Shown here: one piece after another, positions 16,825 to 25,580 of the stretch | Layout: the number at the start of each line of letters is the position of its first letter | Position numbering within the stretch: position 1 is the first letter of the stretch | Source of the DNA: 40CM-2-70-7 sp035631315 | Lineage (GTDB): Bacteria; Gemmatimonadota; Gemmatimonadetes; Gemmatimonadales; GWC2-71-9 | NCBI GenBank assembly: GCA_035631315.1 | Contig: DASQIZ010000020.1 | Span: 1 to 64,000, forward strand | Direction: 5' to 3' | Length of the DNA stretch: 64,000 nucleotides | The notes under the pieces: generated by a model | Databases searched by the model: none | The model's input: the letters and a program-made list of their open reading frames with translations, nothing else | What the model was told of the DNA's origin: nothing | Program-made: the position numbers and the translations under genes

Positions 16825-19703
16825 CCCCCCGCGCCGCCGGGGTCGCGCTGCTCCTGAGTCTCGGCGGCGCGGGCGCCCTCCGGTGTCAGAAACCGACTCA
16901 GCGTCCGACGCCCCCTCCCACGCAGGACACCACCCACCGGGCGGGCCAGCCCGTGCAGGGGCGGGCCATCGATACCGCCACCGCGCGCCGGCTGGGGTTG
17001 CCGACGGGACCCACCCGCGCGTTCCCGCCGTCCGACGCACTGATGGACTCCCTGGCGGCCCGGAAGGGATACCGGATCACGCACTACACGGCCGATTCGC
17101 TGGTGATGAAGCAGGGCCAACAGGGGAGTGATATCGAGCTGCACGGAACGTCGGCCAATGCGGCGCTGGTGGACCAGGATGGGAGCAAACTGCAGGCCGA
17201 CTCGATCCACTACGTCCAGGCCAGCTGCCGGCTCGAGGCGCAGGGGGCGCCGTCGCTCTTCGGAGAAGGGAACGTCATGATCGGCGATTCCCTCAAATAC
17301 GACAACTGTCTGAAGCGCGGCGTGATCACCAACGCGCTGACCAGCTTCAAGCAGGGTGGGGCGACGTGGTTCATGCGCGGGGACCTCGCGGTCGACTCCG
17401 GGTCAACGCGCATGTTCGGCGCATCGTCATCCATCACGTCGTCCGATCTCCCACTCCCCGATTACCACTTCCAGGCCGGGGAAGTGAAGTGGCTGAACAA
17501 GAACGTGATGATCGCGCGCCCCGCCGTCTTGTACATCCGCGACGTGCCCCTGATGTGGCTGCCGTTCATCTTCCAGGACATCCGGGTGGGACGACGGAGC
17601 GGTATCCTGATCCCGCGCTTCGGGCTCAACGACCTGGTCCGGCCCACCCGGCAATACCAGCGGCACATCTCGAACCTGGGCTACTACTGGGTGCCCAACG
17701 ACTACGTCGATCTGTTGGGCTCTCTGGACTGGTTCTCGAACCGGTATGTGGAGGTCCACGGGGCGATGCGGTACAAGTGGCTCGACCGGTTCATCGATGG
17801 CGGGATCACGTACGCCAAGCAGAGCAACCTGGACGGCTCCGGCACGTCGACGCAGATCGGGTGGAATCACACCCAGGCCTTCGACAGCCGGACGCACTTC
17901 ACGGCGACGGTGAACTACGCCACGAGTGCGGCCGTCATTCAGCAGAACACCATCAATCCGTTTCTGTCGACGGCCCAGCTGTCGTCCCAGGCGAACTTCC
18001 AGAAGCAATTCGGCTGGGGCACCGTGAACCTCGGCGGCTCCCGGTCCCAGAATCTCTCGACGCCGCAGGTGAGCCAGACCTTCCCCCAGTTCAGCTTCAC
18101 GCCGTCGCCGATTAACGTCACACCGTGGTTGACCTGGTCCCCGGGGATCAGTTACACCAACCAGCAGACGTTCCACAACAACTCCGGCACGCTGCTCGTC
18201 CCGTCCGGCTTCAACCCCCTGTTCGGGTCCGACACGCTTTCCCAGTTCTTCGATAACCGGACGACGTCGTTCGGACTGTCGACCCCGATCCGGATCGGCG
18301 GTTGGAACTGGTCGAATGCCTTGAGCGTGAGTGACCAGGCGTCCAATCAGCGGCGCGAGTTCTTCGTCTCCGACAGCACCGGACAGGTGCACAAGGTGCT
18401 GTACGTGCGGACCTTCCAGACGACCGTCGATTGGTCTACGGGGTTCAGTCTCCCGACCCTGTTCACCAATTCCTGGAAGCTGCAGCCCAGCGTCAGCGTC
18501 ATTAACAACACCTCACAGGGTCCGACTGCCCTTCGCAACCAGTTCACCGGCGGCGCCTTCCTGACACAGGGGAAGCGGCTGGCGTTCGGCGCGGCGATCG
18601 CGCCGACGTTCTTCGGATTTTTCCCCGGGTTCGGCCCCCTGGACCGGATCCGCCATTCGGTCCAGCTCCTGGTGAACTACCAGTACGCGCCGGCCGCCTC
18701 GGTCGACTCGGCGTTCGCGCACGCGATCGACCCCAGCGGGCTGAATCCCACGGCGCACTCGGATCCGCAGCAGACCATCAGCGTCGGGATGTCCCAGAAC
18801 ATCGAAGCGAAGTTGAAGCCGCCGCCGGGGGATACGACGGGGCAGGGACGGAAGATCAAGCTCCTGTCGCTCAATACGTCGCAGGTGCAGTACAACTTCG
18901 AGCGGGCGAAGCAGTCGCCGTTGCTCACCGGCTGGCAGACGCAGTCGTTGACCAACACGATGTCGTCGGATCTCATTCCCGGATTCTCGTTGTCCTTGAC
19001 GCACGACCTGTGGAACGGCCCGGTGGGCTACAAAGTCGCGAAGTTCTCGCCCTTCCTCACCAACGTCTCGGCGTCGTTCTCGATTTCCGAGGCGACCATC
19101 CGCGGTATCGGCGGCTTGCTGGGACTCGGTGGGGGGAACGCGAAGCAACCGCCGCCGGCCCCCGGAGCTGCGAATGCCGGCCTCGCGGGAGCGAACGGGC
19201 AGAATGTCGGGATCTCAGGTCCCGGCCTGCCGCCGCCGACGCTCGGCGGCGGAATCCCTGGGATCTCACCGTTCGCGGGACCCACGGGCGGGGGCTTCTC
19301 GATGAGCGTGACGTTCACGAGCACGCGGTTCCGTCCGATCAAGGACTCGAGCATCTTCGCCCCCGTCCAGACGGACACGCAGTACCAGGGACAGCTGCCG
19401 GTGACGCCCGTTCCCGGCTTTCTGCCGCAGACCGGCGCGGGACAGGAGCAGATCAATGTCACGACCCACTTCAGTCCCACGCCGCATTGGGACCTGAACT
19501 GGACGACGACATACGACTTTCACACCCGCCAGTTCGGCCAGCAGTTCATCTCGCTGCAACGCGATCTGCGCCGTTGGCGCGCCAGCTTTCAGTTCGTGAA
19601 GAGCCCCAATGGCAATTTCGGATTCAACTTCACGATCCAGCTCAAGGACGAGCAGGACATCAAGTTCGACTACGACCAGCAGACCTTCCGGCAGACGCAG
19701 TAA
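16821..19703 (+). CDS. lptD: LptD-like LPS-assembly outer-membrane protein
   Basis: 960-residue outer-membrane protein. A signal peptide (about 1-22) is followed by an OstA/LptA-like jellyroll region (about 85-210: SLVMKQGQQGSDIELHG, LQADSIHYV, EGNVMIGDSLKYD) and a large C-terminal beta-barrel. DVPLMWLPFIFQDIRVGRRS then GILIPRFG is the typical LptD barrel entry. A Gly/Pro-rich insert (about 770-830) interrupts the barrel and is unusual for LptD. The GTG at 16821 overlaps the tatC stop; the annotated-length alternative from 16758 reads through tatC. Presence of an LPS-assembly protein supports an LPS-bearing outer membrane. Confidence 0.88.
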   Translation: MTPRAAGVALLLSLGGAGALRCQKPTQRPTPPPTQDTTHRAGQPVQGRAIDTATARRLGLPTGPTRAFPPSDALMDSLAARKGYRITHYTADSLVMKQGQQGSDIELHGTSANAALVDQDGSKLQADSIHYVQASCRLEAQGAPSLFGEGNVMIGDSLKYDNCLKRGVITNALTSFKQGGATWFMRGDLAVDSGSTRMFGASSSITSSDLPLPDYHFQAGEVKWLNKNVMIARPAVLYIRDVPLMWLPFIFQDIRVGRRSGILIPRFGLNDLVRPTRQYQRHISNLGYYWVPNDYVDLLGSLDWFSNRYVEVHGAMRYKWLDRFIDGGITYAKQSNLDGSGTSTQIGWNHTQAFDSRTHFTATVNYATSAAVIQQNTINPFLSTAQLSSQANFQKQFGWGTVNLGGSRSQNLSTPQVSQTFPQFSFTPSPINVTPWLTWSPGISYTNQQTFHNNSGTLLVPSGFNPLFGSDTLSQFFDNRTTSFGLSTPIRIGGWNWSNALSVSDQASNQRREFFVSDSTGQVHKVLYVRTFQTTVDWSTGFSLPTLFTNSWKLQPSVSVINNTSQGPTALRNQFTGGAFLTQGKRLAFGAAIAPTFFGFFPGFGPLDRIRHSVQLLVNYQYAPAASVDSAFAHAIDPSGLNPTAHSDPQQTISVGMSQNIEAKLKPPPGDTTGQGRKIKLLSLNTSQVQYNFERAKQSPLLTGWQTQSLTNTMSSDLIPGFSLSLTHDLWNGPVGYKVAKFSPFLTNVSASFSISEATIRGIGGLLGLGGGNAKQPPPAPGAANAGLAGANGQNVGISGPGLPPPTLGGGIPGISPFAGPTGGGFSMSVTFTSTRFRPIKDSSIFAPVQTDTQYQGQLPVTPVPGFLPQTGAGQEQINVTTHFSPTPHWDLNWTTTYDFHTRQFGQQFISLQRDLRRWRASFQFVKSPNGNFGFNFTIQLKDEQDIKFDYDQQTFRQTQ

Positions 19704-19710
19704 CCCGAGT

Positions 19711-19734
19711 CCCTGTCCTCGCGGTGGGACAGGG
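19711..19734 (+). terminator. Hairpin after lptD
   Basis: CCCTGTCC (19711-19718) pairs with GGACAGGG (19727-19734) around an 8-base loop, directly after the lptD stop. CAAAAAC follows about six bases later, but there is no T-tract on this strand. It probably marks the end of the tol-pal-tatC-lptD unit. Confidence 0.45.
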
Positions 19735-19818
19735 TCCGTCAAAAACCCGCATTCCGCCTGCGGAACCACCACGGCACGGTCCCTGCCTTGTACGGCGGTG
19801 ACCTCTTCGGGGCCTGAT

Positions 19819-20979
19819 ATGCGCACGTCTTTGCGGCTCGCGCTGACGTTGTCGGCGCTCATCGTTGCAGCATGCGACCAGCAGCAGACCGTCACCGGCG
19901 GTGGCGGCGCGTCAGTGCCTCCGCCGACGGGGTTGTCCTACGAGCTGGATCCGTCTGGACTTCCGAGCCAACCCTCGGGTGTCTTGCTCACGTGGCAACC
20001 CGTGAATTCGTCGAATCTGCAGAGCTACCGGGTGTATTCGACCGCGACCGTCGGCGGCACGTTCAACCTCCGTGGTGAAACGACGTCACCGTCGTTCCAC
20101 GACACAGGCGTGCCGGACGTCCAGTACACCGTCACTTCCGTCGACGTGAATGGCTTCGAAAGCAGCAACAGCAACGTCGTGACCATCGACTCCCGACTGG
20201 CCCTCGAAGCCCCGGAGAGCCTGTTCTCCACGTCGCTCAACGGCGCCGTGGAGCTGGATTGGACCGATAACGCCTTTCTCACGAATCAGTTCGCCTTCAA
20301 GTGGTACCGGGTGTATTCGGCGAGCTCCCCGGCCGATACGCTGTGCAACAACGACTGGATGCTGGAAGGGGCGACCGTCTCTCCCGACTTCATCGTGGGC
20401 GCCCTGACCAACGGCGTCCGCCGCTGCTACGCGGTCTCGGCCATCGACACCCTCGGAGATGAGAGCGCGTGGTCCCCAATTCGCACCGACACGCCGCGCC
20501 CCGATGCCCGCAACGTCGCGCTGTACCCGGTGCAGACGAATGCCGGCTCCGCTGGCCTCGAGTTCTGGGATGGGACCGCCAATGGGTTCGGTCTCGTCGT
20601 GAACGGCGGCTCGTCGAGCGCGAACTTCTTCGTGACGCAGCATGCCGACTCGACGCTCTGGCTCACGCCGGTCGCGGCCTCGGGGACCACGATGCAGCAG
20701 TACGGCGTCGGCCCCCTCGGTGATCTGACGTCCATCGACTTCGCGCCCGACTCGGGCTACGCGAGCACCTCGCTCCAGGCACTTCCCGGCAACGGGTACG
20801 TCTTCCAGGTTGTGAACGGCGCGACGGTCCGGTATGGCGCCGTCCGGGTGACGCATGTCGGACGGGATTTCCTGATACTGGATTGGAGTTTCCAGACGGC
20901 AGCGGGCAACCCTGAGTTGATCAGGGCGGGAGGACAACCAGCCGCCGTCCAGACGGGAAGGACGATCGTGAGGCGGTAG
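19819..20979 (+). CDS. Lipoprotein with fibronectin type III-like domains
   Basis: 386-residue exported lipoprotein of unknown function. The leader ends LIVAAC with Cys19 as the lipidation site. A Gly/Pro linker follows, then two fibronectin type III-like repeats (about 35-115 and 125-215; both have W-x-x-V/N ... YRVYS and YTVTSVD / YAVSAID strands). A third, unassigned beta-rich domain (about 220-375) completes it. The start is ATG 19819; the longer frame from 19609 overlaps the end of lptD and lacks a leader. Probably surface or periplasmic adhesive/structural; no enzymatic motif is seen. Confidence 0.82.
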   Translation: MRTSLRLALTLSALIVAACDQQQTVTGGGGASVPPPTGLSYELDPSGLPSQPSGVLLTWQPVNSSNLQSYRVYSTATVGGTFNLRGETTSPSFHDTGVPDVQYTVTSVDVNGFESSNSNVVTIDSRLALEAPESLFSTSLNGAVELDWTDNAFLTNQFAFKWYRVYSASSPADTLCNNDWMLEGATVSPDFIVGALTNGVRRCYAVSAIDTLGDESAWSPIRTDTPRPDARNVALYPVQTNAGSAGLEFWDGTANGFGLVVNGGSSSANFFVTQHADSTLWLTPVAASGTTMQQYGVGPLGDLTSIDFAPDSGYASTSLQALPGNGYVFQVVNGATVRYGAVRVTHVGRDFLILDWSFQTAAGNPELIRAGGQPAAVQTGRTIVRR

Positions 20980-20990
20980 GACAAACTGCT

Positions 20991-21146
20991 AGACGCACAG
21001 ACGCACAGACGCACAGACGCACAGACGCGCAGATGGGATTCACAAGGGGTCAGGAGAGTCTCTCCTGGCCCCTTGTGCCCTGCACCCCATCTGTGCGTCT
21101 AGCATTTCGGTCTGTGCGTCTAGCATTTCCGTCTGTGCGTCTAGTA
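20991..21146. repeat. Octamer array plus inverted 21-bp repeats around a hairpin
   Basis: Five AGACGCAC-type octamers run 20991-21030. A central hairpin lies at 21041-21077. On the far side CTGTGCGTCT recurs three times at 21-base spacing (21091, 21112, 21133), joined by AGCATTTCSG. The right units are reverse complements of the left octamers, so the whole 155-base spacer between the lipoprotein and hutH can fold back on itself. This accounts for almost all of the 184-base gap. Confidence 0.85.
21041..21077 (+). terminator. Strong stem-loop between the lipoprotein gene and hutH
   Basis: A 17-bp stem (21041-21057 with 21061-21077) has one G-T wobble and a 3-base loop. The outer arms extend it through GCAGATGGG and CCCATCTGTGC. 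It is probably a transcription terminator for the lipoprotein gene, although no T-run follows. Confidence 0.6.
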
Positions 21147-21163
21147 GGTAGCTTCTGTCCACT

Positions 21164-22645
21164 ATGACCATCGCCCTGGACGGTCGGTCCCTCTCCTTGG
21201 CCGACGTGGTAGCCGTCGCCCGTCATCGAGCACCGGTATCCGCATCTCCCGTCGCCTTGGACCGCGTTCGTGCCTCCCGTGTCGCCGTGGAATCCGCCAT
21301 CGCCCGCGGTGACACGATGTACGGCGTGAATACCGGCTTCGGGAAGCTCGCGAACGTCCGCATTCCGCCCGACAAGCTCCAGGACCTGCAGAAGAACCTC
21401 ATCCGGAGTCACGCGTCCGGGGTGGGTGATCCGCTGCCGGTCGAAGCAGTGCGGGCGATGATGCTCCTCCGTGCGAACGTGCTGCTGATGGGCACGAGTG
21501 GCGCGCGGGCCGAGTTGCCTCTGCTCCTGATCGAGCTGCTGAACCGCGCGATCCATCCGTCGATTCCCTCGCAGGGGTCAGTTGGCGCGTCAGGCGACTT
21601 GGCGCCCCTGTCGCATCTCGCACTCGCACTGATGGGCGAAGGAGAGGACGGCGTGAAGGTCCGCGCGGCCGGACTCACGCCGGTGGTGCTCCAGGCGAAA
21701 GAGGGTCTCGCGTTCATCAATGGGACCCAGGCTCAGACGGGACTTGCGGCTCTCTTGATCCACGACGCGTGGACGCTGTGGCGGACCGCGCACGCCGCGG
21801 GCGCCATGAGTCTCGAGGCCGCGCGTGGCACGCCCGTGGCCTTTGACCCCCGGATTCATGACGCGCGTCCGCATCCATGGCAAAGCAGGTCGGCGGCGCT
21901 GCTGCGCCAGCTCCTGGCTGACAGCGCCATCCGCGAATCTCATCGCAAGCATGACCCCCGCGTGCAGGACGCCTACTCCATCCGCTGCTCCCCTCAGGTT
22001 CTGGGAGCCGTGGGGGAGGGGATCGCGATGGCGGAGCGGATCGTCACCACGGAGCTGAATTCCGCGACGGACAATCCGCTGGTGTTCGGTGACGAAATCC
22101 TGTCGGGCGGCAACTTCCATGGCCAGCCGATCGCATTTGCGCTCGATGTACTGGGGATCGCGCTCGTCACGCTCGCCAACCTTTCGGAGCGGCGGCTCGA
22201 GCGGGTCGTCAATCCCGATCTCTCCTGGGGACTGCCGCCCTTCCTGGCGAAGAACGCCGGGGTCGAGTCGGGGTTCATGACGCCGCAGATCGTCGCCGCG
22301 GCATTGGTCGCCGACGCGCGCGTGCTCGCGACGCCGGCCTCGATTCAGACGATCCCGACGGAAGCGAATCAGGAAGACATCGTGCCGATGGGGATGAGTG
22401 CTGCATGGAAGGCCGGACGGATTCTGGCCGATGCCGAGCGCGTGACCGCGATCGAGCTCTTGGCGGGCGCGGAAGGACTCGAGTTCCTGAAGCCTCTAAC
22501 GCCGGGGAATGGTGTCGCCCGCGCGTATGCAGCGATCCGGAAGCTCGTGCCGCCCCTCGAGGGCGACCGGCCCTTCCAGGCGGACATCGAGCTCGTGACG
22601 GAGAAGATCCGCGCCGGCGCCTTCGACCCCGGCGAGGCCGCTTGA
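21164..22645 (+). CDS. hutH: Histidine ammonia-lyase
   Basis: Converts L-histidine to urocanate and ammonia, the first step of histidine degradation; 493 residues. The Ala142-Ser143-Gly144 triad in GSVGASGDLAPL forms the MIO electrophile. The conserved N-terminal YGVNTGFGKLA and the C-terminal SIQTIPTEANQEDIVPMG are present. It is the first gene of a hutHUI operon, starting at ATG 21164 just after the inverted octamer spacer. The stop overlaps the TTG start of hutU. Confidence 0.97.
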   Translation: MTIALDGRSLSLADVVAVARHRAPVSASPVALDRVRASRVAVESAIARGDTMYGVNTGFGKLANVRIPPDKLQDLQKNLIRSHASGVGDPLPVEAVRAMMLLRANVLLMGTSGARAELPLLLIELLNRAIHPSIPSQGSVGASGDLAPLSHLALALMGEGEDGVKVRAAGLTPVVLQAKEGLAFINGTQAQTGLAALLIHDAWTLWRTAHAAGAMSLEAARGTPVAFDPRIHDARPHPWQSRSAALLRQLLADSAIRESHRKHDPRVQDAYSIRCSPQVLGAVGEGIAMAERIVTTELNSATDNPLVFGDEILSGGNFHGQPIAFALDVLGIALVTLANLSERRLERVVNPDLSWGLPPFLAKNAGVESGFMTPQIVAAALVADARVLATPASIQTIPTEANQEDIVPMGMSAAWKAGRILADAERVTAIELLAGAEGLEFLKPLTPGNGVARAYAAIRKLVPPLEGDRPFQADIELVTEKIRAGAFDPGEAA

Positions 22646-24306
22646 AGGGCGCCCGTCCCGTCCGGGCTCCGCGCGGGACCACCAAAACCTGCCGCGGCTG
22701 GGTGCAGGAAGCGGCCCTCCGCATGCTGATGAACAACCTCGACCCCGAGGTTGCCGAGCGGCCCGACGATCTGGTGGTGTACGGCGGCACGGGGCGCGCG
22801 GCGCGGGATTGGGCATCGTTCGATGCCATCTGCCGCACGCTCACGACGCTCGCGGACGACGAGACCCTGCTCGTGCAATCGGGAAGGCCCGTGGGCGTCT
22901 TCCGGACGCATCCCGATGCGCCGCGCGTGCTCATCGCCAATGCGAACCTCGTGGGCCGCTGGGCCACGTGGGACGTCTTCCGCGATCTCGAGCGGCGGGG
23001 CCTCACCATGTACGGCCAGATGACGGCCGGGTCCTGGATCTACATCGGCACCCAGGGGATTCTGCAGGGCACGTACGAAACCTTCGGCGCGGTCGCGCGG
23101 CGCGATTTCGGTGGTTCCCTGGCCGGACGCCTCGTCGTCACCGGCGGGCTCGGCGGGATGGGCGGGGCCCAGCCTCTGGCCGCCACCATGAATGGCGGCG
23201 TGTGTCTCGCGATCGAAGTCGATCCTTCTCGTGTGCAGCGACGTCTCGACACCCGCTACCTGGACAAGGCGACCGATTCATTGGACCAGGCGCTCACCTG
23301 GTGTGCTGATGCGAGAGCCGCGCGGGAAGCGCTGTCCGTCGGGCTCACCGCCAACTGCGCCGACGCGCTCCCGGAAATCGCGCGCCGCCGGGTGACGGTC
23401 GACGTGCTGACCGACCAGACCTCCGCCCATGACACGCTGAACGGGTATGTGCCCGCGGGCATGTCCCTGGCGGACGCACAGGCTCTGCGTACCAGGGATT
23501 CTGCCGCGTATGTCCGCGCCTCGACGGCTTCCATCGTCACACATGTGGAGGCCATGCTCGCCCTCAAGGCACAGGGCGCGGTCGCCTTCGATTACGGCAA
23601 CAACATCCGGACCGTCGCGAAGGATGCCGGGCTCGCGAACGCGTTCGATATCCCCGGCTTTGTGCCCGAGTACATCCGTCCCCTCTTCTGCGAGGGCAAA
23701 GGTCCATTCCGGTGGGTGGCGCTGTCCGGGGACCCCAAGGACCTCGCCCGCACCGACGAGCTGGTGCTCGAGTTGTTCCCCAAGGAGGAGCACCTCCGCC
23801 GCTGGATCACGCTCGCCCGCGAGCGCGTCGCGTTCCAGGGTCTTCCCGCACGGATCTGCTGGCTGGGGCAGGGAGAGCGCGCACGGTTCGGTGTCGCGCT
23901 CAATGACCTCGTCGCCAAGGGCGAGCTGTCGGCGCCGATCGTGATCGGCCGTGATCATCTCGACACTGGCTCGGTTGCGTCCCCCTTCCGGGAGACCGAG
24001 GCGATGCGCGACGGGTCGGATGCCATCGCCGACTGGGCGATCCTCAACGCCCTGCTCAACACGGCGTCGGGCGCTTCGTGGGTCTCATTCCATCATGGCG
24101 GTGGCGTCGGCATCGGGAACTCACTCCACGCCGGCCAGGTCATCGTCGCCGACGGCACGCCCGCCGCGGCGCGGCGGCTCGAACGGGTGCTCACGAACGA
24201 CCCCGGCATCGGTGTCGCGCGACACGCCGAGGCCGGCTACCCTGAGGCCATCGCGACCGCCGACCGCGAGCACGTGCGGCTGCCGATGCGCGAGGCGCGC
24301 GACTGA
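22642..24306 (+). CDS. hutU: Urocanate hydratase
   Basis: NAD+-dependent urocanase that converts urocanate to imidazolone propionate; 554 residues, normal for the family. The N terminus RPVRAPRGTTKTCRGWVQEA followed by ALRMLMNNLDPEVAERP is typical. The NAD-binding GGLGGMGGAQPLA and the block AKDAGLANAFDIPGFVPEYI are present. The start is TTG 22642, overlapping the hutH stop as TTGA. Family similarity begins immediately after it, so the longer frame from 22405 and later ATGs are not preferred. Confidence 0.95.
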   Translation: MKGARPVRAPRGTTKTCRGWVQEAALRMLMNNLDPEVAERPDDLVVYGGTGRAARDWASFDAICRTLTTLADDETLLVQSGRPVGVFRTHPDAPRVLIANANLVGRWATWDVFRDLERRGLTMYGQMTAGSWIYIGTQGILQGTYETFGAVARRDFGGSLAGRLVVTGGLGGMGGAQPLAATMNGGVCLAIEVDPSRVQRRLDTRYLDKATDSLDQALTWCADARAAREALSVGLTANCADALPEIARRRVTVDVLTDQTSAHDTLNGYVPAGMSLADAQALRTRDSAAYVRASTASIVTHVEAMLALKAQGAVAFDYGNNIRTVAKDAGLANAFDIPGFVPEYIRPLFCEGKGPFRWVALSGDPKDLARTDELVLELFPKEEHLRRWITLARERVAFQGLPARICWLGQGERARFGVALNDLVAKGELSAPIVIGRDHLDTGSVASPFRETEAMRDGSDAIADWAILNALLNTASGASWVSFHHGGGVGIGNSLHAGQVIVADGTPAAARRLERVLTNDPGIGVARHAEAGYPEAIATADREHVRLPMREARD

Positions 24307-25580
24307 GCACCCTTCTCGTCGGGGCCCGAGCGGTCGCTACCTGCCGGGGGCCGGCGCGAGCCCGGCGTCGGGACGAGGCCGGAGCCGTTGAAGTGCTTCC
24401 CGGAGCCGCAGTCCTTCTCGAGGGCGGCACGATCGCCGCCGTCGGGTCGTATGCCGAACTCTCCGCTCTCCATCCCAAAGCGGCCCGTGAGGAAGTCCGG
24501 GGCGTTCTCTATCCCGGGTTCGTGGACGCGCACACGCACGGCGTCTTCGGTGCGCCCAGACTCGACGATCATCAGCGCCGGGCTCTCGGCGAGACCTACC
24601 AGGCCATTGCCGCCGATGGCGGAGGCATCCTGCAGTCGGTCCGCGATGTGCGCGGCCGCACGGAGGATGATCTATACCATCTGGCGCGCGCGCGGCTCGA
24701 TGCCCTTCGCGCGCACGGCGCGACCACCGTCGAAATCAAGTCGGGCTACGGGCTCGAGCTCGAAAGTGAGCTGAAGCAGCTTCGGGTCATCGGCCGTCTG
24801 AAGCAGAACGGCAGCCCTGACGTCGTCGCCACCTTCCTCGGCGCCCATGAAGTGCCGCCGGAGCATCGGGCGCAACCAGACGCCTATATCGCGGCGCTGT
24901 GCAACGACATGATTCCCGCCGTGGTCCGCGAACGACTGGCTGCGCGCTGCGATGTGTTCTGTGAGCCCGGCGTGTTCACCGTGGCGGCGAGCCGGAAGAT
25001 TCTCGAAGCCGCGCGCGGAGCGGGTCTCGCGCTGACCATGCACGCGGACGAGTTGCAGGGGGCGGGGGGTGCTGAGCTGGCGGCGACGCTTGGGGCACAG
25101 TCCGCAGACCATCTCGCCGCCATTTCCCCGGCCGGAATCCAGGCGCTGGCCCGGAGCGACACCGTGGCCGTCCTTCTGCCGGCCACCATGACCTTCCTCG
25201 GCAAGAAAGGGCAGGCGCCTGCCCGGGCCCTTTGGGAAGCCGGGGCCGCCGTCGCCCTCGCTACCGACTTCAACCCCGGATCCTCCCCCACCGTCAGTCT
25301 CCCGTACGTGATGGCCCTGGGCGTGTCACAACTGGGCATGCGCCATGCCGAGTCGCTGACGGCCGTCACCGTGAACGCCGCGGCGGCACTCGGCCTCGCT
25401 GGGGACCGCGGCCAGATTGCGCCGGGAATGCGTGCTGATCTGGTGGCTCTCGATGTGTCGGATTGGCGTGAAGCGGCGTACTGGGTCGGGGCGAACCTCG
25501 TAACCGCCGTCTGGACAGGGGGTTCCGCTTGTCGCTCCCTAGACGGGCCAATATCTTTAGGCGGATATGTCAAAACTTGA
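24303..25580 (+). CDS. hutI: Imidazolonepropionase, apparent CTG start
   Basis: Amidohydrolase-superfamily enzyme producing formiminoglutamate. Metal ligands are in FVDAHTHGVFG (about His77 and His79) and later MHADELQG; ATDFNPGSSPT is the C-terminal family motif. Family-like N-terminal sequence (STLLVGARAVATCRGPARA) extends back to 24303, where CTG overlaps the hutU stop (CTGA), with GAGG six bases upstream. No ATG/GTG/TTG occurs in frame between there and GTG 24393, which would delete 30 conserved residues. The product is then 425 residues. No hutG or hutF is seen, so the later steps are elsewhere. Confidence 0.9.
   Translation: MSTLLVGARAVATCRGPARARRRDEAGAVEVLPGAAVLLEGGTIAAVGSYAELSALHPKAAREEVRGVLYPGFVDAHTHGVFGAPRLDDHQRRALGETYQAIAADGGGILQSVRDVRGRTEDDLYHLARARLDALRAHGATTVEIKSGYGLELESELKQLRVIGRLKQNGSPDVVATFLGAHEVPPEHRAQPDAYIAALCNDMIPAVVRERLAARCDVFCEPGVFTVAASRKILEAARGAGLALTMHADELQGAGGAELAATLGAQSADHLAAISPAGIQALARSDTVAVLLPATMTFLGKKGQAPARALWEAGAAVALATDFNPGSSPTVSLPYVMALGVSQLGMRHAESLTAVTVNAAAALGLAGDRGQIAPGMRADLVALDVSDWREAAYWVGANLVTAVWTGGSACRSLDGPISLGGYVKT
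25529..25557 (+). promoter_or_regulatory. Possible promoter of the TPR protein gene
   Basis: TTGTCG (25529-25534), a 17-base spacer and TATCTT (25552-25557) lie within the end of hutI, ten bases before ATG 25567. Each hexamer matches consensus at four of six positions. Transcription from it would give a very short leader. Confidence 0.4.

Noticed and set aside
20991..21146. CRISPR-like array before hutH
   Set aside because: Repeat units are 8 and 21 bases without unique spacers of fixed length, and no cas genes are near.
24393..24395. GTG start for hutI
   Set aside because: It would remove about 30 conserved N-terminal residues; the CTGA junction at 24303 explains the gene better.
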